Source: Leishmania donovani (taxonomy: Eukaryota > Euglenozoa > Kinetoplastea > Trypanosomatida > Trypanosomatidae). Taken from it: DNA of 63,880 bases. The notes below the pieces were generated by a model that did not search any database, had not been told where the DNA came from, and saw only the letters and a list, made by a program, of their open reading frames with translations. Both the position numbers and the translations under genes were made by a program. The stretch spans positions 701,638-765,517 of the forward strand of contig NC_018248.1 in assembly GCF_000227135.1 (NCBI RefSeq), in the 5' to 3' direction. Every line of letters begins with the position of its first letter. Within the stretch, counting starts at the first letter, position 1. Below, piece after piece: positions 1 through 9,749 of this stretch.

Positions 1-178
1 GTGTGCGTGTGTGTGTGTGTGTGCATTGTTCTTTGGTTGTGTGCTACCCCCCCCCTCCTGTCATCAGAGCAGACTCTGCACCATAAATAAGGCACGCCCA
101 CGCGATAAAAAAAGAGAGCAGGAGTGGTGGAGGAAGCCATTCGAGGCGCTCCACTGACATCATCTTCCCCCCTTCTCC
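1..178. other. Intergenic, 3' flank of first gene
   Basis: The window opens in a GT-rich microsatellite, followed by a short C-run near position 50. The stretch lies downstream of the minus-strand gene at 179-904 and is probably its 3'UTR. I see no gene in it. Confidence 0.5.
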
Positions 179-904
179 TCAGGACATCTCCGCGATCGGC
201 TTGGGGGTGATGGGGTGGGCAAGGATATTATCCTTGCACTTGCGAACTTGGTAAGACAGCGCGGAGAGTACCCGGTGGAGGTGCTCCATCAGCCCCTTCA
301 TATCCTCGTATACAAGGATGCCGAAGCGCGTCGTGAAGTCGTGAAAAGCATCCTCGAACTCGGCCCTCAGCCGTGTGCACTCGACCTCGTGTTCGTCCCG
401 CTTCTGCGTCTTGGTCAGATAGAGCGCCTGCATCTTGGCATCAACGTCCTTCTTGAGCTGGAGCTTGTCGCACTGACTCCTCAACAGCATCAGCGTCTTC
501 TCCGCCTTGGATTTGCGCTCGCGACTTTCTTTCAACTCACGCTGGTCCTCTGCTATCTGCTTGAAGCGGGTGGAGAGCGAGTAGTCCAGCTCCTCCATCA
601 AGTCCTGCAGAAGGACACCATCCTGCACCTCCTCGATGCCACTCGCGAGGGCGCCGCTGGACTGGACCATGACGGGAATATGGGTATCAGAGGTCAAGAA
701 CTGCAGGGAGGCGGCGACGGCGGCCAATGCGCGCGTGAAGCGCTCGGTGCACGCGTGCAGCTCCTTCAGCGCCTTCTTGTGCTGCTTAATAGCCCCCTTG
801 TACTTGCTCACAGTCGCCTCGGGCGACGCCAAGACCACCTCACCCTTCTTAGGCTTGGTGGTTGCCAGAGTACCGGGTCTACCAAGCGTCGAGAAGATTT
901 TCAT
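179..904 (-). CDS. Conserved coiled-coil protein, possibly BAR-like
   Basis: This 241-aa protein starts with ATG at 904. I do not recognise the family firmly. After about 30 residues comes a largely helical, charged region. Helices around residues 33-70, 100-150 and 155-225 contain heptad-like Lys/Glu/Leu patterns, for example the segment RELKESRERKSKAEKTL. Three long amphipathic helices in a protein of this size are what a BAR domain (curved dimeric membrane binder) looks like, and trypanosomatids do encode BAR proteins. The assignment rests on helix layout alone. No signal peptide or membrane segment is visible. It is the last minus-strand gene in the window. A simple structural coiled-coil protein is the alternative. 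Confidence 0.75.
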   Translation of the reverse strand: MKIFSTLGRPGTLATTKPKKGEVVLASPEATVSKYKGAIKQHKKALKELHACTERFTRALAAVAASLQFLTSDTHIPVMVQSSGALASGIEEVQDGVLLQDLMEELDYSLSTRFKQIAEDQRELKESRERKSKAEKTLMLLRSQCDKLQLKKDVDAKMQALYLTKTQKRDEHEVECTRLRAEFEDAFHDFTTRFGILVYEDMKGLMEHLHRVLSALSYQVRKCKDNILAHPITPKPIAEMS

Positions 905-1631
905 GTGATTTTCTAGGTTGTATCAGGGGAGGGGCAAGGAAGGTAGAACCACTGCTGCTCCGGGAATCCCTTAGTGAAGCTCCTTGCCCGCACGGGAACG
1001 TGCTTGTTGTGAGCGAAGGAGAAAGAGCAGTGTCGCCTGCTTGTGCGTTCGCCTCCGTGTCGTCTGCCTGCGCAAGCAGAGTGAAGCGCTGAGGAGAAGG
1101 CGCAAGCCAAAGATGCTCACTAAAGGCATGCAGGTCAAAGTCCGATGTCCTCAAACGGCGCCAGTTCGCGTCTGGAAATGGCCGGTTGGAAAAAGATGAG
1201 CGAGAAAGGCACGGCGAGAGAGAAAGAGACACGCGAAGATGAAGATGCACACGTCGGCGTCTTTTCGCCGCTGGAATGGAGTATGGATGTGGAAAGCAAA
1301 CGGAAAAGGGGGCAATAAAAAAAAAGAGCATCGAGTATGCATGTGCGCGCACACACACAATATGGTGGTGGGACAGAGGGTCTCGCCACACCTCTCCCCC
1401 GCCCGAGGGCGGCAGGGCTATCGAATAAAACAGCAGCACCAGCGCCGCCGCTGCTCGCCTCTAACAGCTTTCCTTTTCCGTCTTTTTTTGCTGTGTCTGA
1501 ACTCCCTGCACGTTTTCGAGCCCCTCTGTCGCCTACATGCCCTCGACAGCAGCGCCGCTATTGGGTGTTTGAGTAGCTGGTGCATGCTGAAGCAGAAAGG
1601 AGTAACGAGAAGCGAGGAGCGCGCGTAGGTG
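905..1631. other. Intergenic spacer
   Basis: The spacer separates the coiled-coil gene from the zinc-protein gene. It holds purine-rich tracts on the plus strand (pyrimidine-rich on the transcribed minus strand), an A-run near 1316-1324 and a short CA repeat near 1350. Overlapping ORFs here are low complexity and change frame, so I call no gene. Confidence 0.5.
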
Positions 1632-2039
1632 CTACGACGGCGCCGTCGCGCCATCATAGCCGCAGCACTCACACCGCAAATGATCCGTGACGGTCAGCGA
1701 AAATCCGAACGACGACTCTCCCTGTCGCTTGCGAAGGGTCTCGCGAGCGTCCACGATCCAATTTACTGTCTCGCACATGGGGCATACCCATTCCCGTGAG
1801 CCTCGCTGCGCTGCCTCGCCGGCCACTCGAGCGTTGCGCTCATGCGCACACTCCATTATGCGCACCCGCCACGAGTCGTCACCGTCGCCGTCGGCTGTGT
1901 CGCTTGTGGACAATGCGCGATGCACATCGGCAGTATTCACCTCCCCGTCGAAGGTGGAGACGAGCAGATCGGCAAGCACCTCCAGTGAGCGTGCCCGCTC
2001 CTCCGCAGTGAGTGGGCGTCTCTGCTGCGACGCACTCAT
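1632..2039 (-). CDS. Small zinc-binding protein, RanBP2-finger-like
   Basis: This 135-aa protein starts with ATG at 2039, about 72 nt after a plausible spliced-leader acceptor. Residues 1-60 are Ala/Ser/Arg-rich with an acidic DGDGDD patch. The C-terminal half holds W-V-C-P-M-C followed by E-T-V-N, then, about 30 residues later, C-E-C-C. The W-x-C-x2-C-x3-N part matches the start of RanBP2-type zinc fingers. The second CxxC lies much further away than in the canonical finger, which implies a long insert or a different zinc ribbon. Function is unknown; RanBP2 fingers elsewhere bind RNA, Ran or ubiquitin. The reading frame is clean, and the neighbours are the coiled-coil gene and the ubiquitin-like gene. 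Confidence 0.75.
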   Translation of the reverse strand: MSASQQRRPLTAEERARSLEVLADLLVSTFDGEVNTADVHRALSTSDTADGDGDDSWRVRIMECAHERNARVAGEAAQRGSREWVCPMCETVNWIVDARETLRKRQGESSFGFSLTVTDHLRCECCGYDGATAPS

Positions 2040-4462
2040 TGTACGGTCTGTGCGCGTGTGTGTGTGTTTGCCCAGAAATCGAACAGTCGCCTGCGCGGCT
2101 CAAGACGAAGTCTTTGCCACAACAACAAGCAAAAAAAAAAAAACGAATCCATCAAGTCAGCAGGCCTTCGCAGCCGAATCACCGCTGCATGGTTCACTCG
2201 TACTCCGCCGCGCATGCACTGTATTGCACAGCGGCAGCAGCGGAGGAGGCCGGTTTAGGTATGGAAAGAGGGGGACGGAAACGGCAGGCAAGAAAGGAAT
2301 ATTGCACCACATGCGAAAGGAGCAGCAGAGGGATGAGTAGCGGGGACAGAGAAGAACGTGTGGCACACGCTAGACTCGTATAGGAATCAGGGAAATAGTG
2401 AGGAGCGTGAGGAGAGGGCCCACTGCGCTCCCCTTGCCCTCTGTTCCTTACCCGGGCGACCTTCTTGACCGACGGTGGCGCGCGGAAGTTGAGCTTATAG
2501 TTCCCCCACGCTATCTCTGGCGTGTGATGCGAGACAAAAGAGGCTGCCGCATACTCTCCATTAACGCAAAGCGGATCGGGTATGAGTCGTGCGGGGACGC
2601 CTCTCTCCGTCCCCTTCCCGTCCCCACGTCCACACCCCCGTGCGGCTCCCTTCGCCCACCACCCACACTCGCCATCGAGCTGGGATAGCAGCGGTGGGCC
2701 GAGGCCAGAGTCTCAGCAAGCGCTCGCGCGTACAACCATTGCCCTTGGGCAAAGTGAAGGTGGTTTGATGGGCGCCATCGCCTCTGACACGCGTCGTTTG
2801 TGTATCGCGTCGACTACCCTCTCTTATTTGCGGCGGTGGCCCATTCAGCATACGTGCGCACGCACACATACCCGCGCGGCTACCGAAAGTGCAGGCCGAA
2901 CATCGACCTTTAGCGAAGAAGCCTCTACAGGACGTCACGTGAACTCAGCAAAGAAAGATGAGATGCGCACCTCACAGTCACATGCGTGTGTGTGTGCGCG
3001 CACGTATGTGCACCTGCGCGGCAAAGAAAGCACACAGCTAAGCATAAAAAAGAGCTAAAGAAGATAAAGAAGAGTGAGTCGGCGACGGTTGGTAAAAGAC
3101 AACCCAAGAACGGGAAGAGACGGGCGAAGACACGCACACATACACACAACATTGAAGAGCTGAAAAATGAAAAGGAGAAATCACAGAGAGAGAGACGGAT
3201 ACAGGCACAGGAGCTCCGCTGAGCGACGCTCTCCGCCACTAGCGCATCTAGGCGCGCCAGCTGTACGTTGGAGAATGCATGTGGCTGAGTGGAGGTAAGA
3301 GCAAGTGAGAGATGTCAAGGAAGATGCGGGGAGGCGATGAAAAGCCGTAAAGGGAGGGATAGGAAAGGGCGAAGGGGAGTCAGCGCACACGAAGCCATCC
3401 AATGTGTGGGGCATCAGTAGTGGGACGTAGTGACAGCGCATGGTTACATAGCCAGCCTCCTCCCCCTTTGCCTCCCTCACTACCCCTCACCTTCGAGGCG
3501 CCCTGTCCTCCTCTTCTTATCGCTTGCTCCTCGGCCCCCCAACCACCGAAAACAGTCGCAGTGTTACTACCTTTCCACTCATCCATCATCGCTCCTCCTC
3601 ACTCTCCCTGCGCCAATCAGTCCGTCAGCCGTACAACGCGTACACAGACATACGCACACACCTGTGGTCACTCAGCAAAGACGCCACAAACGCACGGAGA
3701 GAGAGCAAAGGCAGAGTGGATGTAAAATAACGAAAAAGAAAAGAGAAGAACGGAGCTGTTGGCATCCCCCCTCCTCCTCCAAAGTACAGAAACACGTACA
3801 GCACTCCTCAGCGAACTATAAAAAAAACACACAAAGAACTGGAGAGGGACACTGTACCTGCAGGTGGTTGCCAACAGACAGAAAGACACGCATTCGCCAA
3901 CGCGAACCTCACTTGAATTTCTGCTGCCACAGCGCCCTCCCCCCCCCCGACATACGCACAAGACCGTCTCCGCCTCACCTTCGCACACACATGCACTACG
4001 AAGCAGCGACACTCCAGAGGTTGGAGAGCACTAACAAAACAATGAAACGGTGAAAGGCGCACACAGGTGCTCGCAATCAACCCACACATCGGCAGCGGGA
4101 CGGAGAACAAAAGCAAAAACAAAAATGCCAACCCACCACGAGCGAGAAGAGCGCCATAGCGGAAGGGGGCGTTGGTGGGTAGAGAAGTCAGACAAGAACA
4201 CGTGCATACGCACGAGGAAAGCAACAAAATGAGCGCGCGAACGAGAAAAAAAAGAAGAACGCCACACAATCTACCAGTCAGCAGTAGTAGCAGTTGCCGC
4301 AACAGCACATCACATAGACTTTGGGAGGTAGACAGCAATGGAAGGGAGAGAGGGGGCGTAACGGCGAATGCCAATGTGGACTGTGAAGACAAATAATGTC
4401 AGTAAGGGGGTCAATATTTCTTTTTCGCGCGCTGCTTTTTGCTCTTTCTCGTTGTTCTACCG
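2040..4462. other. Long intergenic region
   Basis: About 2.4 kb without a convincing gene. It contains the predicted splice acceptor at 2112-2113, CA-rich patches near 2860-2870 and 2975-3010, and many purine tracts on the plus strand, as expected of 3'UTR and processing signals for minus-strand transcripts. The ORFs here are low-complexity Ser/Arg/His-rich readings present in several frames. Confidence 0.5.
2112..2113 (-). promoter_or_regulatory. Predicted spliced-leader acceptor AG
   Basis: On the minus strand a 13-base T tract (complement of 2131-2143) is followed within about 17 nt by the first AG (complement of CT at 2112-2113). This is the usual trypanosomatid layout of polypyrimidine tract then AG. 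It would leave a 5'UTR of about 72 nt for the gene starting at 2039. Confidence 0.5.
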
Positions 4463-4948
4463 CTACATAACGCAGCAGCAGCTATCCTTCTTCACCTCAT
4501 GCCCCTCGCCCGAGTTACCGCCCTCCGGCGTGCTGCTCACCTTGTGTTTTTCCCTCTTCGAGTTTTCGGCCGGCGGGGCGCGGTTCCCCTGGATGACCAT
4601 GTGCACCAGCACCGAAGGTTTCTGCATCTCGTCATTCGTATCTCCAACTTTCGTGTCGCCCGACACAAGGCACGCCTCCCGCTCCGAGGCCGTGAGATGC
4701 CGCGTCAGCGAGTCACCATCATTCAGCACGCGCCCTGCCTTGAGCACGCGGATCCCCGACTCGGAAATGCGCTCCGCCAGCTCCTTCATATCAGCTGGCC
4801 AGTTCGAGCGGAACTGCGCCTTCACCATCTCGATTGTAGTGTCACAGCCGTTCGGCTGCTTGAGGGCAACAAAGTCGTGCACCACACGTCCCGAGTAGGT
4901 GGACGGGCAGGCGCCCGTCAGAACGTATCGAATGCGCACACGCTCCAT
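4463..4948 (-). CDS. Ubiquitin-like protein with CaaX prenylation motif (MUB/UBL3 type)
   Basis: This 161-aa protein starts with ATG at 4948; the in-frame extension to 5038 has no ATG. Residues 1-125 look like a beta-grasp ubiquitin fold. An N-terminal strand (RIRYVL) comes first, then a helix around T-T-I-E-M-V-K and a region with W-P-A-D, then the segment I-R-V-L-K-A-G-R-V-L-N-D-G-D-S-L, which is the counterpart of ubiquitin's 'LIYAGKVLKDDKTL'. The sequence S-V-L-V-H-M-V-I follows. The tail (126-161) is Lys/Glu/Ser-rich and ends C-C-C-V-M, so C158 is a CaaX cysteine, with Met favouring farnesylation and C157 a possible palmitoylation site. This is the architecture of membrane-anchored ubiquitin-fold proteins, which in plants dock E2 enzymes at membranes. 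Membrane location is inferred from the motif. Confidence 0.85.
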   Translation of the reverse strand: MERVRIRYVLTGACPSTYSGRVVHDFVALKQPNGCDTTIEMVKAQFRSNWPADMKELAERISESGIRVLKAGRVLNDGDSLTRHLTASEREACLVSGDTKVGDTNDEMQKPSVLVHMVIQGNRAPPAENSKREKHKVSSTPEGGNSGEGHEVKKDSCCCVM

Positions 4949-6641
4949 CGCTACTGCAGGGCACTCCTTAGCACGTGTGCGTGTGCGTGCTCCAGCAACG
5001 TCGAGGAGGCGCAGAGAGCGACTGAAACACCCACGCACACTTACAAGCAGTAAAGGGCTGGATGAGCCTCACAAGGGAGAGGGGGGAGAAAGCAACTGAA
5101 GGATTGACAGGGGGATGGTACAGCGCGCAAACGCCCTGCTGATTCGCAAGGGGGGGGGGGCAGCCGCACCGAAATAGACGTGCGGTGTGATAATAGATGT
5201 AGATGTTGGGTATACGTGTGCGTGCGTGTGTATAAAGAGATACAAGTGCAAGCGCAGCGGTGGAGGTGCAGATGGAGGTGGACGGGAGAGATCCAGGGAG
5301 AAAGCGCGCGCGGAAAGGGCCAGGTGACTGACGACGATAATGTCTGCACAAGTCAAACACTTCGACAACTTAAGCACACTGACTGGGTACTTGTCAATGG
5401 AGAACAAACGCGCGCGCACACGCACACGAAGAACAGGCCAAAATAACGGAGAAGTCGAACGGTGAATAGGCAAAGAAAGAAAAATGAGAGCGAACGCGAA
5501 TGGCAAGCAGAGCAATGAGGGAGACGACGGCGATGCAAGGGAAAAGCAGTGGAACGGGGATAAAATGGTGATATTTATGCAGAGGGTGGAAGGTGGAAGT
5601 ACTGCCGCCAGTGGATGTGCGGCGATTGGGTATGATGCACCTGTTGTGCGGTGTGTGCTGTGTTTGAGCGGGTGGGTGTTGTTGGGTGGACGCAAGGGAG
5701 CGTGAGTGAGTGTTGTTCTCTGCACGGGTGTGCGAGAGAGTAAGGGAGGGAGGGTGGAGGTGCAAGAGAGTAAGGCAGCAATCGACACACACACAAAAAA
5801 GAATGCGTTCGTTAAGGTGGGGTGGAGGAGGGGGAGGAGGCCGAGTGGAGAGACACACAATCATCAAAGATGCGGCCAGAAGTGGAAGAGATCGCTCCCT
5901 TACATGTACGCGCACACCTCTACATATACCGGCTGCTCTGCAGCCATTCGAGTAGGCACTGTTTTGCCGACTCGCATGCACTAATACCGTGCTTCGCTGC
6001 GGCCTCGACACTGCAGCACACGCAGACACCAGACATGGCCACCGCGACAGACAGCACGGCGCGCACTCACTGTGGTGATTTCTGTACGGCAGTCGCTGAA
6101 CCTCCTCCGCATTGGGCTCGACTCCTCGATGTTGTGCCGCTGTTTTTCCCTTAAGTGGTCGGGGACGCAAAAAGAAAAAAAAGCGCACATTAGCGCAACT
6201 TGCCACTTGCACGCCAATCCATTCTGGCCAACCATACGTGGCCCGATGCCTCCTACCACCCTCTTGCATCGACTCTGGAATACTCCCACATGCACATGTG
6301 CAGAGAAGAGCAGGGGAGGGTAGGACAAGGATGAGGAGGAAGGGGTGCTCCTCCCTTTATTGTCGGTGGCTCGAGGAAGGCCCACCACGAGAAACGCTTC
6401 TCTTTCCCCGACAGCACGACGAGAAATAGAAAACCTGTGATAAGGCCACAGCAGATAAGACAAAGGACCGACGGCGGAGGCAGGACAAGCGGTGTGCGTG
6501 CGTGAGTGTTGCGCACTTTTCACAGCTTTCGACGTGAATCGTCGACAAATCGACGGACAAGCCGCATCGCTTGAAGCGTTTGTGCACAAACGCACGCGAA
6601 GGCTGCCTCCAAAGGAGAGCGCCGCTCTCCCTCCACCGCTA
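4949..6641. other. Intergenic region
   Basis: About 1.7 kb holding an 11-base G run near 5150-5160, GT/CA microsatellites near 5215-5230 and 5405-5425, and purine-rich stretches at 5740-5860. Long antisense-looking ORFs here are Ser/Pro/Leu/Cys-rich translations of CT tracts and are not credible genes. It is probably the 3'UTR of the PPR gene plus splice signals for the ubiquitin-like gene. Confidence 0.5.
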
Positions 6642-7664
6642 TCAGAAGGCCTTGTGCCCCGCCTCGTTCGTGTACTCGGGTGCATCTGGGAAGGTGGTAG
6701 GGGCACGGTACGATGGTCCATTGTAGTCGTGGCGCAGCATACCATTGAACTTCGCCCACGGCTGCCGCCGGGTCTTGGTGTACACCGTGCCAGTGAGCTC
6801 CTTACCGCTGTGCACACGCGCACGCACCTGTTGCATAATGAGGTCGTGGCGGCTAATGAACTTGCTCTCGCTGCGATGCCAGCCCCATATGGCCCACATG
6901 TCACGAGGCATTGGCTTGGCGCCTTCCTCGTTAACGGAAAGGTACCCGGACGAGGCAGTGAAGGAGCCCAAGCGATCCAGCTGGTCCATCCACATCCTGA
7001 ACTCTGTGTCCATGCGCATGACAGACTGCATCGCCCCATCCTTCACGGCCCGCTTGAAGTACGCCTCGCTCTTCTCGGGTGGAAGGCCGCACAGCTTCGC
7101 CGCCAGCATCATGTTCACATAACTCTGAGCGTTGGGCTCCAGCCCCAACGTTTCCATCTCCTTGAATAGCTGCTCCGTCTGCTCGTAGTTCTTGGCAAAG
7201 GCGGCAGCCTGCATAACGGCGTTGTAGATGTAGTGGTCGGCACCGTAGCGCTTAAGATAGTGCCGGAACACATCCAGAACTCGCTCCATGTTCTCCTTCG
7301 GCGCTTTCTCCACCACCGGCAGCAGCGTAATGATCGTCTTCTCGCAGTGGAGCTTACCCCAATAGGGCTCATCACGCGCGTGAACGTACAGGCGCCACGC
7401 CGCCTCGGGCGTCACCTCGAAGTTGTCGCCGGCGTTGTAGAATCCGATGTCCTTCGGCCACTTGGTGTAGCCCAGCGCGTTGAACTGCCGCTCTTGCCAG
7501 TTGTTAGGGTGTCGACGTGGGTGCACCAGCGCTAAGGGCACAAACTGGCTCAGCTTCGCATCTGAGATCTTTGGCCGCCAGGCCAGGTTCTTGCCACCAC
7601 GTCGGGTGCGACCAGGATTGTGAGTCCACCCCTTCTTCAACGCAATCTCAGTGCGGCGCAGCAT
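6642..7664 (-). CDS. Pentatricopeptide repeat protein, probably mitochondrial
   Basis: The product is a 340-aa protein from ATG at 7664; the reading frame extends four codons further but without ATG. At least one clear PPR unit is present at about residues 143-177 (H-Y-I-Y-N-A-V-M ... E-M-E-T-L-G-L-E-P-N), with weaker helical pairs on either side (122-142 and 178-212). The N-terminus (MLRRTEIALKKGW) is basic and could serve as a mitochondrial targeting segment. Trypanosomatids have many PPR proteins. Several are stable parts of the mitochondrial ribosome, and others act in mitochondrial RNA processing. The well-defined basic and aromatic termini outside the repeats would suit a mitoribosomal subunit, but I cannot say which. 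Confidence 0.88.
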   Translation of the reverse strand: MLRRTEIALKKGWTHNPGRTRRGGKNLAWRPKISDAKLSQFVPLALVHPRRHPNNWQERQFNALGYTKWPKDIGFYNAGDNFEVTPEAAWRLYVHARDEPYWGKLHCEKTIITLLPVVEKAPKENMERVLDVFRHYLKRYGADHYIYNAVMQAAAFAKNYEQTEQLFKEMETLGLEPNAQSYVNMMLAAKLCGLPPEKSEAYFKRAVKDGAMQSVMRMDTEFRMWMDQLDRLGSFTASSGYLSVNEEGAKPMPRDMWAIWGWHRSESKFISRHDLIMQQVRARVHSGKELTGTVYTKTRRQPWAKFNGMLRHDYNGPSYRAPTTFPDAPEYTNEAGHKAF

Positions 7665-8497
7665 TCTCTTTTCCACTCAATCTTACCATTTTTCGCACCC
7701 TTTTTCCCCGCGACGTAACAAATGACAGTGGGGGAAGTGGTCCACATCATAGCGCGTGTGACGTGTGTGCGTGGCGTGTAAGCACGACGGTAGTGGAGTT
7801 GCGGGGTAAGAGATGGGCAGGGCATGCCATACATTGCGACATCAGTGAGAAAGTGGGGAGGGAAAGGATGAACAGGATGGACGATGCAGTGCCGGCGAAT
7901 ACGCGAGATCAGACCCGCACAGAGTGGCAGCGACAGAGGGGAGAGGGGGAGGTTCCCTACGTGTGCGCATGAGTCAGTGCTTTGGCGTCCCGTCCTTGCC
8001 GCTAGGGGGCAGAAGGGCGGAACGGGTGAAGGGCGTGCAGGACGTTTCCAGTCATGTCCGTTACTCGCACGCAACGACGACACTTACGCACATGCAGAAA
8101 AGCGTAACTGTGGCAGCGCAATTCTTTCCTCCCCCCCGCCTGCCGTATGCACAATGGGCAAAGACACAACTAGGAGTACGCACTGTATCACATCTCGCGA
8201 TGCGCGTGCGCGTGTCACTTGTGTGCCAGTTGCTCTGGCTCTTAATGTTTTTCGATGTGCAAGCATGATTAGCACGCGAATAATGGCAATGAGGGATGCA
8301 CGCACGAAGAGGAGTAGCGGAGGAAGTTGAGGGGTGGGGGAGGAGCGCGTCGATGGGGCGATCGCCAAATCTATTGTCGTTTAGCCTAACAGCGCAGCCA
8401 ATGCCGAGAGCAAGCGAGCGAGAGTAGAGTCAAAGCAGCAGTCACATCAAGAAGTGGGAGGGCGAGTAGGAGAGAGAGGGGGAGAGAGGGAGAGGCG
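7665..8497. other. Intergenic spacer
   Basis: About 830 bp between the PPR and calcineurin B genes. Purine-rich plus-strand tracts (for example 8455-8495) are pyrimidine-rich on the transcribed strand. No gene or repeat family recognised. Confidence 0.5.
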
Positions 8498-9025
8498 CTA
8501 AAAGTGCAGGTTCAGCCGATCGCCAAAGTCGCTGTTTACGGCCAGCGCCTCAAACTCCTCAAACGTAATGTAGCCGTCCCGATCAGCATCCGCCTCGATG
8601 AATGTCTTGTCCACAATCTGCTGCAGCTGCATCTGGGAGAGGTTCACCCCAACCATGATGCTGAGCATTTGAAAGAGGTCCTTGTTGCTTATGCGGCCGT
8701 CACCGTCGATGTCGTACATCTTGAACGTGAACCGCAGCTTATCTTCCTTCGAGGTCGCCGAGGAGAGCACCGCTAGTGCCCGCACAAAGTCCCCAAAGTC
8801 CACCGTGGAGTCGCCGTCCGTGTCCATCACCGCCAGCACCCTGTCGACGAGTGGGTTGGAGGCTAGTGCAGGGATCGAGTTGAACTCCGCTCGAGTGATC
8901 TTGCCAGACTTGTCCTTGTTCAGCTTGGAAAAGCTCTTGTACAGCCGCTGCACTTGCGCGTCCGTGAGCGCCGTGGACTCGCGGATGTTCTGCAGCTCCT
9001 CCGCTGTGAGTGGAATCTCGTTCAT
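8498..9025 (-). CDS. CNB: Calcineurin B regulatory subunit
   Basis: This 175-aa EF-hand protein is the expected length for calcineurin B, the calcium-binding regulatory subunit of the protein phosphatase calcineurin. Four EF-hand loops are visible: 36-47 (N-K-D-K-S-G, with Asn at position 1), 68-79 (D-T-D-G-D-S), 105-116 (D-I-D-G-D-G) and 146-157 (D-A-D-R-D-G). The family hallmark L-Q-Q-I-V-D-K-T precedes the last loop, and the linker E-D-K-L-R-F-T-F-K-M-Y-D matches animal calcineurin B closely. The protein starts M-N-E rather than M-G-N, so it lacks the Gly2 needed for N-myristoylation. It would act as partner of a catalytic A subunit encoded elsewhere. Confidence 0.95.
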   Translation of the reverse strand: MNEIPLTAEELQNIRESTALTDAQVQRLYKSFSKLNKDKSGKITRAEFNSIPALASNPLVDRVLAVMDTDGDSTVDFGDFVRALAVLSSATSKEDKLRFTFKMYDIDGDGRISNKDLFQMLSIMVGVNLSQMQLQQIVDKTFIEADADRDGYITFEEFEALAVNSDFGDRLNLHF

Positions 9026-9749
9026 TGTCGACGTCGCTCACAGACTGACGTGCGTCCAATTTGCGTATTTGGGCGAGACAGAAAGACGCCAAGGATGTGG
9101 TATGGAAAGGAGGAGGAAAATGAGCGGCTGATGTGGTCGAATGCACCACGAATACGTCGCGCTTCAGGATGCACAGATGCAAAAACAGGGAGAGGCCCAA
9201 GAGCGTGTGTGTGTTATGAAAAATTTACAGGCGAGACAAGCGAGAGTGAATTCCATACGCGTGCGCCCTCACTCAAGCGCATGCGGCGGGGAGCAGAAGC
9301 ACGCGCGGATAGGGAGAGGGACAGCCTCATCAGAGGGCCGCTGTGCCTGCGAGATATCTGTAGCACACACATGTGTCGTCCGCAAACGCCAACACAGCAA
9401 CACAGAAGTTGTGGATGCTGGCCTGTACGGAAGGCGAGAGGGCAACAGCCGCAGAGCGCGTTTCAGGTTGCCCCTCGGGCACGGATACAGACATTAAGAA
9501 GAAACGTGCGCATCACACCAATGAAGTGAGCAGGTGAATAAGGTGCAGGCAAAGAAGAAAACAAAAAAGGAAGGAGAGGAGGAGGCTGATGTACATGGCA
9601 GGCAAAAGAAGAGGAGAGGTGTCGGGGGGGGGGGTACGCATGCGCATTTAACAGCGCGCTTTCTGGTCGCAATGCATGTCCCCCTTTCTCTCGAAGAGCT
9701 ACTACACACCCACACCTCTTCACTCCTCGCTCGCGTGAAAGGGTGTGTA
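9026..9749. other. Intergenic spacer
   Basis: About 720 bp. It contains a G-run near 9625-9634 and A/G-rich tracts near 9540-9590, consistent with splice and polyadenylation signals on the minus strand. No gene seen. Confidence 0.5.

Noticed and set aside
5394..6269. 291-codon minus-strand ORF in the spacer before the PPR gene
   Set aside because: Ser/Pro/Leu/Cys/His-rich translation of pyrimidine tracts with no motif and open overlapping frames. Typical of Leishmania UTR and splice-signal DNA.
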